From: G963422565 sp963422565
Lineage (GTDB): Bacteria; Pseudomonadota; Alphaproteobacteria; MPNO01
Assembly: GCA_963422565.1 (NCBI GenBank)
Contig: OY730228.1
Location: forward strand, 806,001-870,000
Reading direction: 5' to 3'
DNA length: 64,000 nucleotides
Positions within the stretch are counted from its first letter, which is position 1; each line of letters opens with the position of its first letter. Below, piece by piece: positions 54,128 to 62,815 of the stretch. The position numbers and the translations under genes are program-made. A model generated the notes under the pieces. The model had not been told where the DNA came from. It saw only the letters and a program-made list of their open reading frames with translations, and did not search any database.

Positions 54128-54444
54128 GAGGCCGGACCGGAGTAGCCGATGCAACCCGTCGCGTCGCGTTGATGGCGCCCGGCCGGACGCCTATACTGCC
54201 GTCGTCGCTCCACCGCATCGGTTGCTCGACATGCGGCTTCACCGTCCGATCCGGATGCCGGATGTCGCGGCCGCCCGCGGGTTCCGATCGGATCCGAGGC
54301 CAGCCGACAGAATGACGACGACCGGGGACGCGATTGCCCGACGGCTCGGCGGCCTCCCGACGGCAACGCGTCACGAAACCGCCGGAAAGATCGGCCTGTC
54401 CCAGGCGGGCGTTCCCGGTTTTTCGCCAGCGGGGTAGACTTGGG
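54128..54444 (+). other. Long leader before the LeuC-like gene, 317 bp
   Basis: Beyond the promoter no known riboswitch or gene is recognised. An open frame from ATG 54231 to the stop at 54437 (68 codons, or 41 from ATG 54312) ends 8 bp before the LeuC-like ATG. Its product has no recognisable domain and no good ribosome-binding site. It might be a leader peptide or chance. Confidence 0.45.
54168..54196 (+). promoter_or_regulatory. Strong sigma70-type promoter ahead of the catabolic operon
   Basis: TTGATG (54168-54173), exactly 17 bp, TATACT (54191-54196). It is the best -10 in the window. It lies 40 bp after the ATPase stop and about 240 bp before the LeuC-like gene, so the downstream genes can be expressed apart from the transporter. 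Confidence 0.65.
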
Positions 54445-55704
54445 ATGGGACGGACGATCTCGGAAAAGATTCTTTCCCGCGTCGTGGGCCGCGATGTCCG
54501 GGCTGGAGACATCGTCTATCCCGAGCCCGAGCTCGTGACCGTGCATGACTGGTACGCGGTCAACGTCGATGCCGCGCTGCGGGAGTTTGGCGTCGAGCGT
54601 CTCTTCGATCCCGACCGCGTGCTCGTCTGCACCGACCACGAGCCGGTCGCCGTCAGCCACGAGGCGGCGGCCCGCCAGAAGAAGGTCCGGGAGATCGTCG
54701 GAAAATACGGCATTACCCATTTCTTCGATGCCGGGCGGGGCGGCCACGGCCATGTTTTCCCGATCGAGCGCGGTTTCGTGAGGCCGGGCATGTTCGTCGA
54801 GGCCTATGACGTGCATGTGACCAATTTCGGCGCGGTCGGCGCGCTCGGAATCCCGCTGGTCGTCGAGATTTCCGAGGTGCTCGCCTGCGGCTCGGTCTGG
54901 CTGCGCGCACCCGAGACCGTTCGCATAAACCTGACCGGCGCACTCGCGCCCGGCACCGAAATTCGCGATGTCGCGCAGAAGCTGATCGCGGATCTCGGGG
55001 CGGAACGGGTGGACTACGCGGTCGTTGAATATGGCGGCCCGGGTCTCGCTTCGGTCGATCTCGCGGGACGGCACACGCTGTGCAACACGCCGATCGATAT
55101 CGGGGCCAAGTCGGCCCTGATCGAGCCGGACCGGCAGACGTTCGACTATCTGGCGCCGCGGGTGAACCGGTCGCTCGCGCCGGTCGCGAGCGACCCGACC
55201 GCCGCGTTTCGCGAAGTTCTCGACTACGACCTCGACGTGATCGAACCGCAGGTGGCGGTGCCGCCGAGACCGGATTGCGTGGTCCCGATCTCCGAAGTCG
55301 CCGGGCGGGCGGTCGACCATGCGTTCATCGGCTCCTGCGCGGCGGCCAATCTCGCCGACCTGCGCAGCGCGGCCGATATTCTGAGAGGGCGCGGAGTCCA
55401 TCCCACGGTCCGCCTGTTCGTCACGCCGGGTACGCAGGAGGTGATGGCGGCCGCCGAGACGGAGGGCCTGCTCCGGGCGTTCGCGGAGGCCGGGGCGATG
55501 CTCACGGCGCCGGGCTGCGGCCCGTGCGCGGGCGGGCGCATCGGCGGGCTCGCCGACGGCGAGGTATCCATCAACACCGGCACGCGAAACGACTACGGAC
55601 GCCTCGGCTCCTCCGATTCGGAGATCTATCTTGCGAGCCCTGCCAGCGTCGCGGCCTCGGCCGTGACAGGCCGCATCACCGACCCGCGAACCCTTCTCTC
55701 ATAG
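54445..55704 (+). CDS. Aconitase/3-isopropylmalate dehydratase large-subunit family protein
   Basis: A 419-residue LeuC-like hydro-lyase subunit. The [4Fe-4S] ligands are C298 (GSCAAAN), C358 and C361 (GCGPCAG), the family spacing. TISEKILSRVVGRDVRAGDIV at the start and INTGTRNDYGRLGS near the end are typical of the archaeal/LeuC-2-like group, which includes homoaconitase and dimethylmalate dehydratase. ATG 54445 begins MGRTISEKIL after GGGG. No leuA or leuB is nearby; instead hydantoinase and hydrolase genes follow, so a catabolic hydro-lyase is more likely than leucine synthesis. Partner: the next gene. Confidence 0.88.
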   Translation: MGRTISEKILSRVVGRDVRAGDIVYPEPELVTVHDWYAVNVDAALREFGVERLFDPDRVLVCTDHEPVAVSHEAAARQKKVREIVGKYGITHFFDAGRGGHGHVFPIERGFVRPGMFVEAYDVHVTNFGAVGALGIPLVVEISEVLACGSVWLRAPETVRINLTGALAPGTEIRDVAQKLIADLGAERVDYAVVEYGGPGLASVDLAGRHTLCNTPIDIGAKSALIEPDRQTFDYLAPRVNRSLAPVASDPTAAFREVLDYDLDVIEPQVAVPPRPDCVVPISEVAGRAVDHAFIGSCAAANLADLRSAADILRGRGVHPTVRLFVTPGTQEVMAAAETEGLLRAFAEAGAMLTAPGCGPCAGGRIGGLADGEVSINTGTRNDYGRLGSSDSEIYLASPASVAASAVTGRITDPRTLLS

Positions 55705-55716
55705 GCGGCCGGGCGG

Positions 55717-56283
55717 ATGGACCCCTCGGGCACGAGCATGGTCTGGGTTCTCGAAGGCCGGTGCTGGAAGTTCGGCGACGATCTCGGCATCGACGGCGAC
55801 GTGATGCCGCTGCGCTTCGCGCTGACGCGGGAGACGGATCCGAACGTGCTCCGCGAGCATCTGATGGAAGGGATCGATCCCGCGTTCGCCGGGAAGATAT
55901 CGCCAGGCGACATCATCGTCGCCGGAAAGCGCTTCGGCCAGGGCAACCCCCATATCCAGGGCTTCCTGGGGATCCGGGGCCACGGGCTCGGCTTGGTGGC
56001 GGAATCGATTCCGCGAGGAAGCTTCCGCAACGCCATCAACGCCGGCGTCCCGTTTCTGACCGGCTGCGCCGGCGTCACCCGGGATGCGGAGACCGGCGAC
56101 AGGCTGAGCGTCGATTTCCGCAACGGCGCGTTCAGGAACCTGTCGCGCGGCATCCTGCGCCGTTTCGCGCCGCTGGACCCTCGATTGCTCGCGATCATCG
56201 AAGCCGGCGGCTGGCGCGCCAACGTGGAGAAGCGGCTGGCCCGACTGCGGACGGACAGGGCGCGCCGAAGCCCGGCAGGGTAG
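55717..56283 (+). CDS. Divergent small subunit of the aconitase/IPM dehydratase family (LeuD-like)
   Basis: A 188-residue swivel-domain protein: EGRCWKFGDDLGIDGDVMPLRF at the N-terminus, FAGKISPGDIIVAGKRFGQGNPHIQG (about 57-82), then AESIPRGSFRNAINAGVPFLTGC. In ordinary LeuD/AcnA small domains the loop after FG reads CGSSREHA and supplies the substrate-contacting Ser and Arg. Here it reads QGNPHIQG, so those residues are missing. The gene is 12 bp after the large subunit. Substrate specificity should differ from isopropylmalate. A 295-bp stretch without a gene follows, with a CCTCTT-CGCCG-AAGAGG hairpin near 56403-56419. Confidence 0.82.
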   Translation: MDPSGTSMVWVLEGRCWKFGDDLGIDGDVMPLRFALTRETDPNVLREHLMEGIDPAFAGKISPGDIIVAGKRFGQGNPHIQGFLGIRGHGLGLVAESIPRGSFRNAINAGVPFLTGCAGVTRDAETGDRLSVDFRNGAFRNLSRGILRRFAPLDPRLLAIIEAGGWRANVEKRLARLRTDRARRSPAG

Positions 56284-56578
56284 GCCAGCCCCAGCGCCGG
56301 AAGACCAAAGAGGCACGGGACACGACGATGTCACGGATACGCCCGGCGGCGAGAACCGCTCCCGGAGGAATCGGGTCGAAGATTTGCCTCCGTGAGAGGA
56401 GGCCTCTTCGCCGAAGAGGGGCCGGAACGGTCTGGAATGTTTTGCCCGGCCCCCGCACCGGATTTTGCGGCGGCGAGGAGGCCGGTCCTGTCGGCCTGCC
56501 GACGGGGCGCGGTTTCCGACGCGGTCGCAGGCGAGTCGGGAAGATGCGCGAATCGCCCTCGGCCTCTCGGGATTGCCG

Positions 56579-58669
56579 ATGAGCGGCTCCGACTCGGGCT
56601 ACCGGATCGGCGTGGACGTGGGCGGCACGTTTACCGACATCGTCCTCTTCGGTCATCCGGCCGGCGATGTGTCCGTGGCCAAGGTCCTCAACCTCCATCC
56701 GGACCGTGCGGAGACCGTGGCCGAGGGGATCGCCCGCCTGCTCGAGCGGACCGGTATTCGCCCCGATCGGCTGGAGGCCATCGGCCACGGAACGACAATC
56801 GCCACCAACGCAGTGATCGAGCGCAAGGGCGCCAAAACGGCGCTCATCACCAACGATGGCTTCCGGGACGTCCTCGAGATCGGCCGGTTCGCCCGCCCGG
56901 AACGGCTGATCTACCGGATCCACGAGGACAAGCCCGCGCCTCTCGTCCCGCGCCATCTGCGTCTCGGGGTCGCCTGCCGTATCGACCGGAACGGCGAGAT
57001 CGTCACCGAGCTCGACGAGAGCGGGCTCGAACGGGCCATTGCCGAAATCTCCCGGGAAGCGGTCGAGAGCGTCGCCGTCTGCTTCCTGTTCTCGTTCCTG
57101 AACCCGGTTCACGAGGAACGCGCGCGCTCGCGGCTGGGCAATGCCCTGCCGGAGATCGAAATCATCCTGTCGAGCGACATCCTGCGCGAGTTCCGCGAAT
57201 TTCCGCGCAGCGCGACCACGGTATTCGCAGCCTATGTCGCACCCGTTCTGCGCAGCTATATCGCGAGCCTTGTCGAACGAATATCGCGCCTCGGCACGCG
57301 CTGCCCCGTCCATGTCTTCCAGTCCAACGGGGGCGTCGCCCGGCCCGAGGTCGTGATGCGGAATCCTGCGCTCACCCTGTTGTCGGGACCGGCGGGCGCC
57401 GTCGCGGGCGCCGTTCGGCTCTGCGACCAGATCGGACGACGCGACCTCGTGACGATGGATATGGGCGGAACGTCGCTCGACGTCTCGCTGATCTGCGACG
57501 CGGCCGCGGAAGTCACGACCACCCGCGAGATCGACATGTTCCCGGTCGCGCTGCCGATGCTCGACATCCGGACGATCGGCGCGGGCGGCGGCAGCGTCGT
57601 TCGGGTCGACGAGGTCGGACGGCTGAAGATCGGGCCCGACAGCGTTGGCGCGGTACCGGGCCCCGCCTGCTACGCGCTCGGTGGCGACCGGGCGACATTG
57701 ACCGACACCAACCTGCTGATGGGTCTTCTCGATCCGGAGACGTTCGCCGACGGCGCGATTCGCCTCGACCGGGGGCGCGCCGAGGAAGCGGTGTCCGGTC
57801 GGATCGCGGCCCCCCTCTCGGTCGATGTCGAGACCGCCGCGGCCGGTGTGTACGGGGTGGCGACCAACCAGATCGCCGAAGCGATCGGGGCGATGGCGAT
57901 CGAACGCGGCCTGGACCTGAGGGATTTCGCGCTCGTCGCCTTCGGCGGCGGCGGGCCTCTGCATGCGGCGGCCGTCGCGCGACAGCTGGGCATTCTTCGG
58001 GTCGTCGTTCCACGACATCCCGGGCTGTTCTCGGCGCGCGGCATCGCCGCGGCGGATTTCAGCCACGACTACGTCCAGTCGATCGTTCGGCCGCTCGCGG
58101 ATATCTCGATGGCCGAGATCCTGTCGGCGATCGCCGGCCTCGCCGAGCGCGCCGCCGCCGACCTGGATGCGGAGCGCATCGGCGAAGAACGGCGCGCGCT
58201 GCGCCCGGCGCTCGATCTCCGATATGTCGGCCAAGCGACCGAGATCGCCGTGCCGCTCGGGGACGGTATCGGGCCGTCGACCGTCACCCTCGCGGAGATC
58301 GCCGAACGGTTTCACCGCCGCCACGCCCGCCTCTACAGCTATATGGTGCCGGACGAGCCGATCGAGCTGGTCAACGCGCGCCTCCGCGCCGTCGGTCGTG
58401 TCGACAAGCCACTCCCGCACCGCCCCATGGAAGCGGGACCGACGCCAGAGGCCGTCGGCGAGCGGAACGTCAGGCTGCCCGGCGCGGACCGGGCGCGGCC
58501 CGTACCCGTCTACCGCCGTGACCGGCTCGCCCGCGGGGCGGGTCCGGCGGGACCCGCGATCGTCGAGGAATCGTCTTCCTCGACCCTCGTCCTGCCGGAG
58601 ATGGAGACATCGGTGGACCGCTACGGAAACTTCGTCGTCACGCTTTCTCCGGAAGGGCGGCCGCCATGA
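56579..58669 (+). CDS. Hydantoinase/oxoprolinase subunit A (HyuA family)
   Basis: A 696-residue ATP-binding subunit of the N-methylhydantoinase/acetophenone carboxylase/oxoprolinase family. DVGGTFTDIVLFG (about 13-25) is the phosphate-binding loop, IGHGTTIATNAVIERKG follows, LSGPAGAVAGA and MDMGGTSLDVSL are the further ATPase motifs, and FGGGGPLHAAAVA lies around 460. These enzymes couple ATP hydrolysis to opening of a cyclic amide or to carboxylation. ATG 56579 begins MSGSDSGYRIGVDVGG; the frame is open further up without support. It overlaps the B subunit by 4 bases (ATGA). Confidence 0.9.
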   Translation: MSGSDSGYRIGVDVGGTFTDIVLFGHPAGDVSVAKVLNLHPDRAETVAEGIARLLERTGIRPDRLEAIGHGTTIATNAVIERKGAKTALITNDGFRDVLEIGRFARPERLIYRIHEDKPAPLVPRHLRLGVACRIDRNGEIVTELDESGLERAIAEISREAVESVAVCFLFSFLNPVHEERARSRLGNALPEIEIILSSDILREFREFPRSATTVFAAYVAPVLRSYIASLVERISRLGTRCPVHVFQSNGGVARPEVVMRNPALTLLSGPAGAVAGAVRLCDQIGRRDLVTMDMGGTSLDVSLICDAAAEVTTTREIDMFPVALPMLDIRTIGAGGGSVVRVDEVGRLKIGPDSVGAVPGPACYALGGDRATLTDTNLLMGLLDPETFADGAIRLDRGRAEEAVSGRIAAPLSVDVETAAAGVYGVATNQIAEAIGAMAIERGLDLRDFALVAFGGGGPLHAAAVARQLGILRVVVPRHPGLFSARGIAAADFSHDYVQSIVRPLADISMAEILSAIAGLAERAAADLDAERIGEERRALRPALDLRYVGQATEIAVPLGDGIGPSTVTLAEIAERFHRRHARLYSYMVPDEPIELVNARLRAVGRVDKPLPHRPMEAGPTPEAVGERNVRLPGADRARPVPVYRRDRLARGAGPAGPAIVEESSSSTLVLPEMETSVDRYGNFVVTLSPEGRPP

Positions 58670-60402
58670 GCGTCGATGCCTTCTCGCTGGCCGCGATCCA
58701 CGGCTCGCTCGTCGCCGCCGCGCGCGACATGAAGATCATGACCATGCGCACCGCCTACACCCAGCTCTGGAAGGAGCAGGGCGACCTCTCCTGCTGCATC
58801 ATGGACCGCCGCGGCGATATCATCGCGCAGGATCCCAACGGATTTCCGATCCACGTCACCACCATGCCGATGCAATTGCAGGGCGCCGTCTCCGCCATCG
58901 GCCGCGACGGGCTGGCGCCCGGCGACGTGCTGGCGACCAACGACCCCTTCATCGGCGGAACGCATCTGCCGGACGTGCTGATCGCGCGTCCGCTGTTCCA
59001 TCGCGGCGAGCTCTTCGCCTTCGCGTGCAACCGCGGCCACTGGGCGGATATCGGCGGGATGGGCCCGGGCAGCTACTCGCCGGCAACCTCGGACATCCAG
59101 CAGGAGGGGATACTGATCCCGCCCGTGAAGCTGTTCGAGGCCGGGCGCCCGAATGGCGGGGTGCTAGAGGTCATCATGGGGAACGTACGCAACCGATCGG
59201 TGGGACTCGGGGACTTGCGCGCGCAATACGCTTCCTGCGAGGCAGCCGAACGCCGCCTCGCGGCGCTCCTGGACCGCTACGGCTTCGACGCCTTGACGGC
59301 GGCGATGCAGGAGATCGTCGCGCGCGGCGAGGAGATGACTCGGGCGCGGATCGCCCGGTTTTCCGACGGGACCTATCGCGCCCGCGACTGTCTGGACGGC
59401 GACGGCCGGTCGCCCGAAAAGACATGGATCGACGTCAGGATCGAGATCCGGGGAAGCGATATCCTCGCGGATCTGACCGGCAGCAGCGATCAGTCCTCGG
59501 GCGGCATGAACTGCTCCCACTCCGCTGCCGCGTCCGCGGTGCAATATGCCATCAAGTCGATCGCCGATCCGGAGAACCCGCCCAACGCCGGCAGCTATCG
59601 GCCCATCGCGACGAAGACCCGACCCGGCTCGCTGGTCGATGCGCGAAGACCGGCATCAATGGTCGGGTTCGGGGAGGTCTGCTACCGGGTTCTGGACGCC
59701 ACCATGGCGGCGATCTCGAGCGCGGTGGGGGACCGCGCGATCGCCAGCGGCTCGGGTTCCACGGGCACGGCGGTGATCGCCGGCCGCCGGGGAGAGGCGC
59801 GCGGCGATCCGTATTTCACGACCCTCGAACTCTCCTCGGGCGCCTACGGCGCGCGCGCGACCCGGGACGGGATCAACGCGATCCGATATGGCCCCGGCAA
59901 TGCCGGCCATATCCCGATCGAGGCCGACGAGCTCGCCAACCCCCTCTTCTTCGAGGCCTACGAGATCGTCCCCGATACCGGCGGAGCCGGGCGATACCGC
60001 GGCGGCAACGGATTCGTGCGCGCGTTCCGAATCCTGGGCGACGGGGCGCAGATCTGTCTCTGCGCCGACCGCGATGCGACGCCGCCACCCGGACTCTTCG
60101 GCGGCCGGCCGGGCGCGACGGCTCGCTATGTCCTCGATCCCGGCACGGACCGCGAACGTTCGCTGCCGAGCAAGACGCCCTATATCGACCTGGAGCGGGG
60201 CACGCTCGTTCATCTGCAATCGGCCGGCGGCGGCGGTTTCGGCGATCCGCGGACGCGCGACCCGGGGTCGATTGCGAGCGATCTGAGGAACGGCTATATC
60301 ACCGAGCAGGAAGCCGAGAGCGCGTATGGGCGGCGCCCCGAGTCCCGGCATCGCGCAGCGGGACGTCATCATCCTTCCGGGCGGCGGAACGGGTTGGAGT
60401 AA
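58666..60402 (+). CDS. Hydantoinase/oxoprolinase subunit B (HyuB family)
   Basis: A 578-residue partner of the A subunit. Family marks are TMRTAYTQLWKEQGDLSCCI, NDPFIGGTHLPDVL, FACNRGHWADIGGMGPGS (metal-binding H/D cluster), DLRAQYASCEAAERR, PDTGGAGRYRGGNGFVR, and a C-terminal SAGGGGFGDPRTR. The start overlaps the A gene stop. The last 25 residues are basic and poorly conserved in character. With A it forms the ATP-dependent enzyme of this cluster, distinct from the single-chain version at 32-36 kb. Confidence 0.9.
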   Translation: MSVDAFSLAAIHGSLVAAARDMKIMTMRTAYTQLWKEQGDLSCCIMDRRGDIIAQDPNGFPIHVTTMPMQLQGAVSAIGRDGLAPGDVLATNDPFIGGTHLPDVLIARPLFHRGELFAFACNRGHWADIGGMGPGSYSPATSDIQQEGILIPPVKLFEAGRPNGGVLEVIMGNVRNRSVGLGDLRAQYASCEAAERRLAALLDRYGFDALTAAMQEIVARGEEMTRARIARFSDGTYRARDCLDGDGRSPEKTWIDVRIEIRGSDILADLTGSSDQSSGGMNCSHSAAASAVQYAIKSIADPENPPNAGSYRPIATKTRPGSLVDARRPASMVGFGEVCYRVLDATMAAISSAVGDRAIASGSGSTGTAVIAGRRGEARGDPYFTTLELSSGAYGARATRDGINAIRYGPGNAGHIPIEADELANPLFFEAYEIVPDTGGAGRYRGGNGFVRAFRILGDGAQICLCADRDATPPPGLFGGRPGATARYVLDPGTDRERSLPSKTPYIDLERGTLVHLQSAGGGGFGDPRTRDPGSIASDLRNGYITEQEAESAYGRRPESRHRAAGRHHPSGRRNGLE

Positions 60403-60407
60403 CCGTC

Positions 60408-61295
60408 ATGGCGTATGTCACCTCCGACGACGGCGTGAGGCTCTACTACGAGGAGGCGGGCAGCGGCGTTCCGATCGTCTTCGCCCATGAGTTCGGCGGC
60501 GACTATCGGTCCTGGGAGCCCCAGCTCCGCCATTTCTCGCGCAGCCACCGATGCATCGCCTTCAACGCCCGCGGCTATCCGCCCTCCCACGTGCCGGCGG
60601 ACCCGAAGCGCTACGGTCAGGATCGCGCGAGGGAGGACATGCTCACGGTCCTCGACGGGCTCGGCATCGCGCGCGCCCATATTCACGGGCTGTCGATGGG
60701 CGGTTTCGCGGCCCTCCATTTCGGCATGGAATATCCCCAGCGCTGCCTCTCTCTCGTCGTCGCCGGCTGCGGTTACGGGGCGGGGCCGGATGTGCGCGAG
60801 CAATTCCTGCAGGAGACTTCAGCGGTCGCCGGCCGGATCGAAAGCGAGACGATGGAGAAGTTCGGCCGGGTCTACTCCCTGGGACCCACCCGGGTGCAGT
60901 ATCGGAACAAGGACCCGCGCGGCTGGCAGGAGTTCGAGAACCAGCTCTGCGAGCATTCCAGCCTGGGTTCCGCCAATACCATGCGCGGCGTGCAAGGACG
61001 GCGGCCGTCGCTGTTCGATCTCGAGGATCGAATACGCGCGATCGACCTACCGGTGCTGATCGTCAACGGCGACGAGGACGATCCCTGCCTAGACGCGGGG
61101 TTGTTCCTGAAGCGATCCATGGTCTCCTCGGCGCTCGTCCTGTTACCGCGAACCGGCCATCTCTGCAATCTGGAGGAACCCGCCCTGTACAATCAGGTCT
61201 GCGGCGACTTTATGCACCTCGTCGAGGCGAACCGCTGGGAGGCGCGCGATCCCCGCTCGATGACCTCGGCGATCATCACCACCAAAGAGCAATAG
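60408..61295 (+). CDS. Alpha/beta hydrolase
   Basis: A 295-residue hydrolase: oxyanion segment VFAHEFGGDYRSW, nucleophile Ser96 in GLSMGG, acid in IVNGDEDDPC, and His in RTGHLCNLEEP. It resembles 3-oxoadipate enol-lactonase and C-C hydrolase relatives. ATG 60408 follows GGAG by 8 bases and starts 5 bp after the HyuB stop. The frame is open far upstream but that part shadows HyuA and HyuB. Probably hydrolyses an ester, lactone or vinylogous bond produced by the preceding enzymes. Confidence 0.85.
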   Translation: MAYVTSDDGVRLYYEEAGSGVPIVFAHEFGGDYRSWEPQLRHFSRSHRCIAFNARGYPPSHVPADPKRYGQDRAREDMLTVLDGLGIARAHIHGLSMGGFAALHFGMEYPQRCLSLVVAGCGYGAGPDVREQFLQETSAVAGRIESETMEKFGRVYSLGPTRVQYRNKDPRGWQEFENQLCEHSSLGSANTMRGVQGRRPSLFDLEDRIRAIDLPVLIVNGDEDDPCLDAGLFLKRSMVSSALVLLPRTGHLCNLEEPALYNQVCGDFMHLVEANRWEARDPRSMTSAIITTKEQ

Positions 61296-61332
61296 CCGGT
61301 CGCGGGCAGGGCGCGTCTTCGAAGGGGCGGAG

Positions 61333-61923
61333 ATGAGTCGGATCGGGGAGATCAACCGGGAAGCGATGACGCCGGCGCAGCGCCGGGTCCATGACGAGAT
61401 CGCCGCCGGGCCGCGCGGCGGGGTGCGGGGTCCCTTTCCCGCCCTGCTGGGAAGCCCCGGGCTCTGCGACCCGGTACAGAAGGCGGGCGCCTATCTCCGT
61501 TACGAGAGCGGCGTTCCCGCACGGCTCAGGGAGCTCGCCATACTCTGCGTGGTCCGATACTGGGGCGCGGCGCCGGAGTGGTTGGCGCACGCGCCTCTCG
61601 CCGCAGCCGAAGGGCTCGCCGGCCAGGCGATCGACGCGCTGCGGCGCGGGGTCGCGCCCCGCTTCGCCGAGGAGGCGGAGCGGACCGTTCACGCGTTCTG
61701 CCGGGAGACGCTGACCGCCAAGAGAGTCTCCGCCCCGACGTTCGAAGCCGCGCGCGCCCTGCTCGGCGAGGAAGGGCTGGTCGACCTCATCGGGTTGATC
61801 GGCTATTACAGCCTCGTCTCCTTCGCCCTCAACGGCTTCGAGATCGCGCCGCCCGACGGCGAGAGCCCGTGGGACGAGATATGCCTCCCGGCCGAGACAC
61901 AGGAAGAGGATCAGCCCGGATGA
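61333..61923 (+). CDS. Carboxymuconolactone decarboxylase family protein
   Basis: A 196-residue AhpD-fold protein of the CMD family, all-helical with the typical LRELAILCVVRYWGAAPEWLAHAPLAAAEGL core (about 60-90). The CxxC pair of peroxidase-type AhpD proteins is absent, so it is closer to the decarboxylase-like branch. GGGGCGGAG directly before ATG 61333 supports the start. Its stop overlaps the GST start (ATGA). In the 3-oxoadipate pathway CMD acts beside an enol-lactonase; the hydrolase upstream makes a similar pair conceivable. Confidence 0.82.
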   Translation: MSRIGEINREAMTPAQRRVHDEIAAGPRGGVRGPFPALLGSPGLCDPVQKAGAYLRYESGVPARLRELAILCVVRYWGAAPEWLAHAPLAAAEGLAGQAIDALRRGVAPRFAEEAERTVHAFCRETLTAKRVSAPTFEAARALLGEEGLVDLIGLIGYYSLVSFALNGFEIAPPDGESPWDEICLPAETQEEDQPG

Positions 61924-62624
61924 CCGATCTTTCCCAGTTCCCGATCACCAGACGCTGGCCGGCCCGCCACCCCGACCGCATCCAGCTCTACTCGCTGCCG
62001 ACGCCCAACGGGGTGAAGGTCTCGATCGCGCTCGAGGAGATGGCGCTCCCCTACGAGGCGCATCTCGTCTCCTTCGCGACCGACGATCAGATGACGCCCG
62101 AGTTCCTGTCGCTCAACCCCAACAACAAGATTCCCGCCATCATCGACCCGGACGGCCCCGGCGGTGCGCCGCTGCCGCTGTTCGAGAGCGGCGCGATCCT
62201 GCTCTATCTCGCCGACAAGACCGGCCGGCTGGTCCCCGCCGATCCGGCCGGGCGGCAGACCTGCATCCAGTGGCTGATGTTCCAGATGGGCGGCATCGGA
62301 CCGATGTTCGGCCAGTTCGGCCATTTCTTCAAATTCGCCGCGGACAGGACCGCCGACAGCTATGCGGTGGACCGCTATCGCGGCGAGACCCGACGGCTGC
62401 TCGGCGTCCTCGAAGGCCGGCTCGAGGGCAGGCCCTATCTGCTGGGCGCGGACTACTCCATCGCCGACATCGCGACCTTCCCCTGGGTCCGCACCCTCGG
62501 CGGCTTCTACGAGGCGGCCGAGGCGCTCGAACTCGACCGGTATCCCAATGTCGCCGCCCATCTCGCGCGCTGCCTCGCGCGCCCGGCGGTCCAGAGGGGG
62601 CTCGACCAGCCGCCCCGCGGCTGA
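61920..62624 (+). CDS. Glutathione S-transferase family protein (YfcG-like)
   Basis: A 234-residue GST. The N-terminal thioredoxin-like domain has IQLYSLPTPNGVKVSIALEE (thiol-activating threonine/asparagine region), NPNNKIPAIIDPDG with the cis-proline, and FESGAILLYLADK. The C-terminal helical domain contains FQMGGIGPMFGQFGHFF, a mark of the YfcG/Ure2-like group, and SIADIATFPWV. Such enzymes reduce disulfides or act on small electrophiles. The start ATG 61920 overlaps the CMD stop by 4 bases. Confidence 0.9.
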   Translation: MTDLSQFPITRRWPARHPDRIQLYSLPTPNGVKVSIALEEMALPYEAHLVSFATDDQMTPEFLSLNPNNKIPAIIDPDGPGGAPLPLFESGAILLYLADKTGRLVPADPAGRQTCIQWLMFQMGGIGPMFGQFGHFFKFAADRTADSYAVDRYRGETRRLLGVLEGRLEGRPYLLGADYSIADIATFPWVRTLGGFYEAAEALELDRYPNVAAHLARCLARPAVQRGLDQPPRG

Positions 62625-62678
62625 GAACCCGACCCGAAACTCGCGAGCGGTGGGGTAACGGGCGGAAACTCCCACGGC

Positions 62679-62716
62679 CTCGGGGAGCGCCGGGCCGCGC
62701 GTATACGGCCCCCGAG
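62679..62716. terminator. Compound inverted repeat between convergent genes
   Basis: CTCGGGG (62679-62685) pairs with CCCCGAG (62710-62716), and inside it GGGCCG pairs with CGGCCC around an eight-base loop. It lies between the GST stop (+) and the fumarylacetoacetase-family stop (-). No T-run; possible bidirectional terminator. Confidence 0.38.
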
Positions 62717-62815
62717 CGGTCTCGTCCCAGCCATGTTCAGCCCCCGCACCCGGCTTCACGGCCCCGGAGACCGGGACATGCCGAGACGGCGGCGGGGAGT
62801 ACGGGGTCCGCCCGC

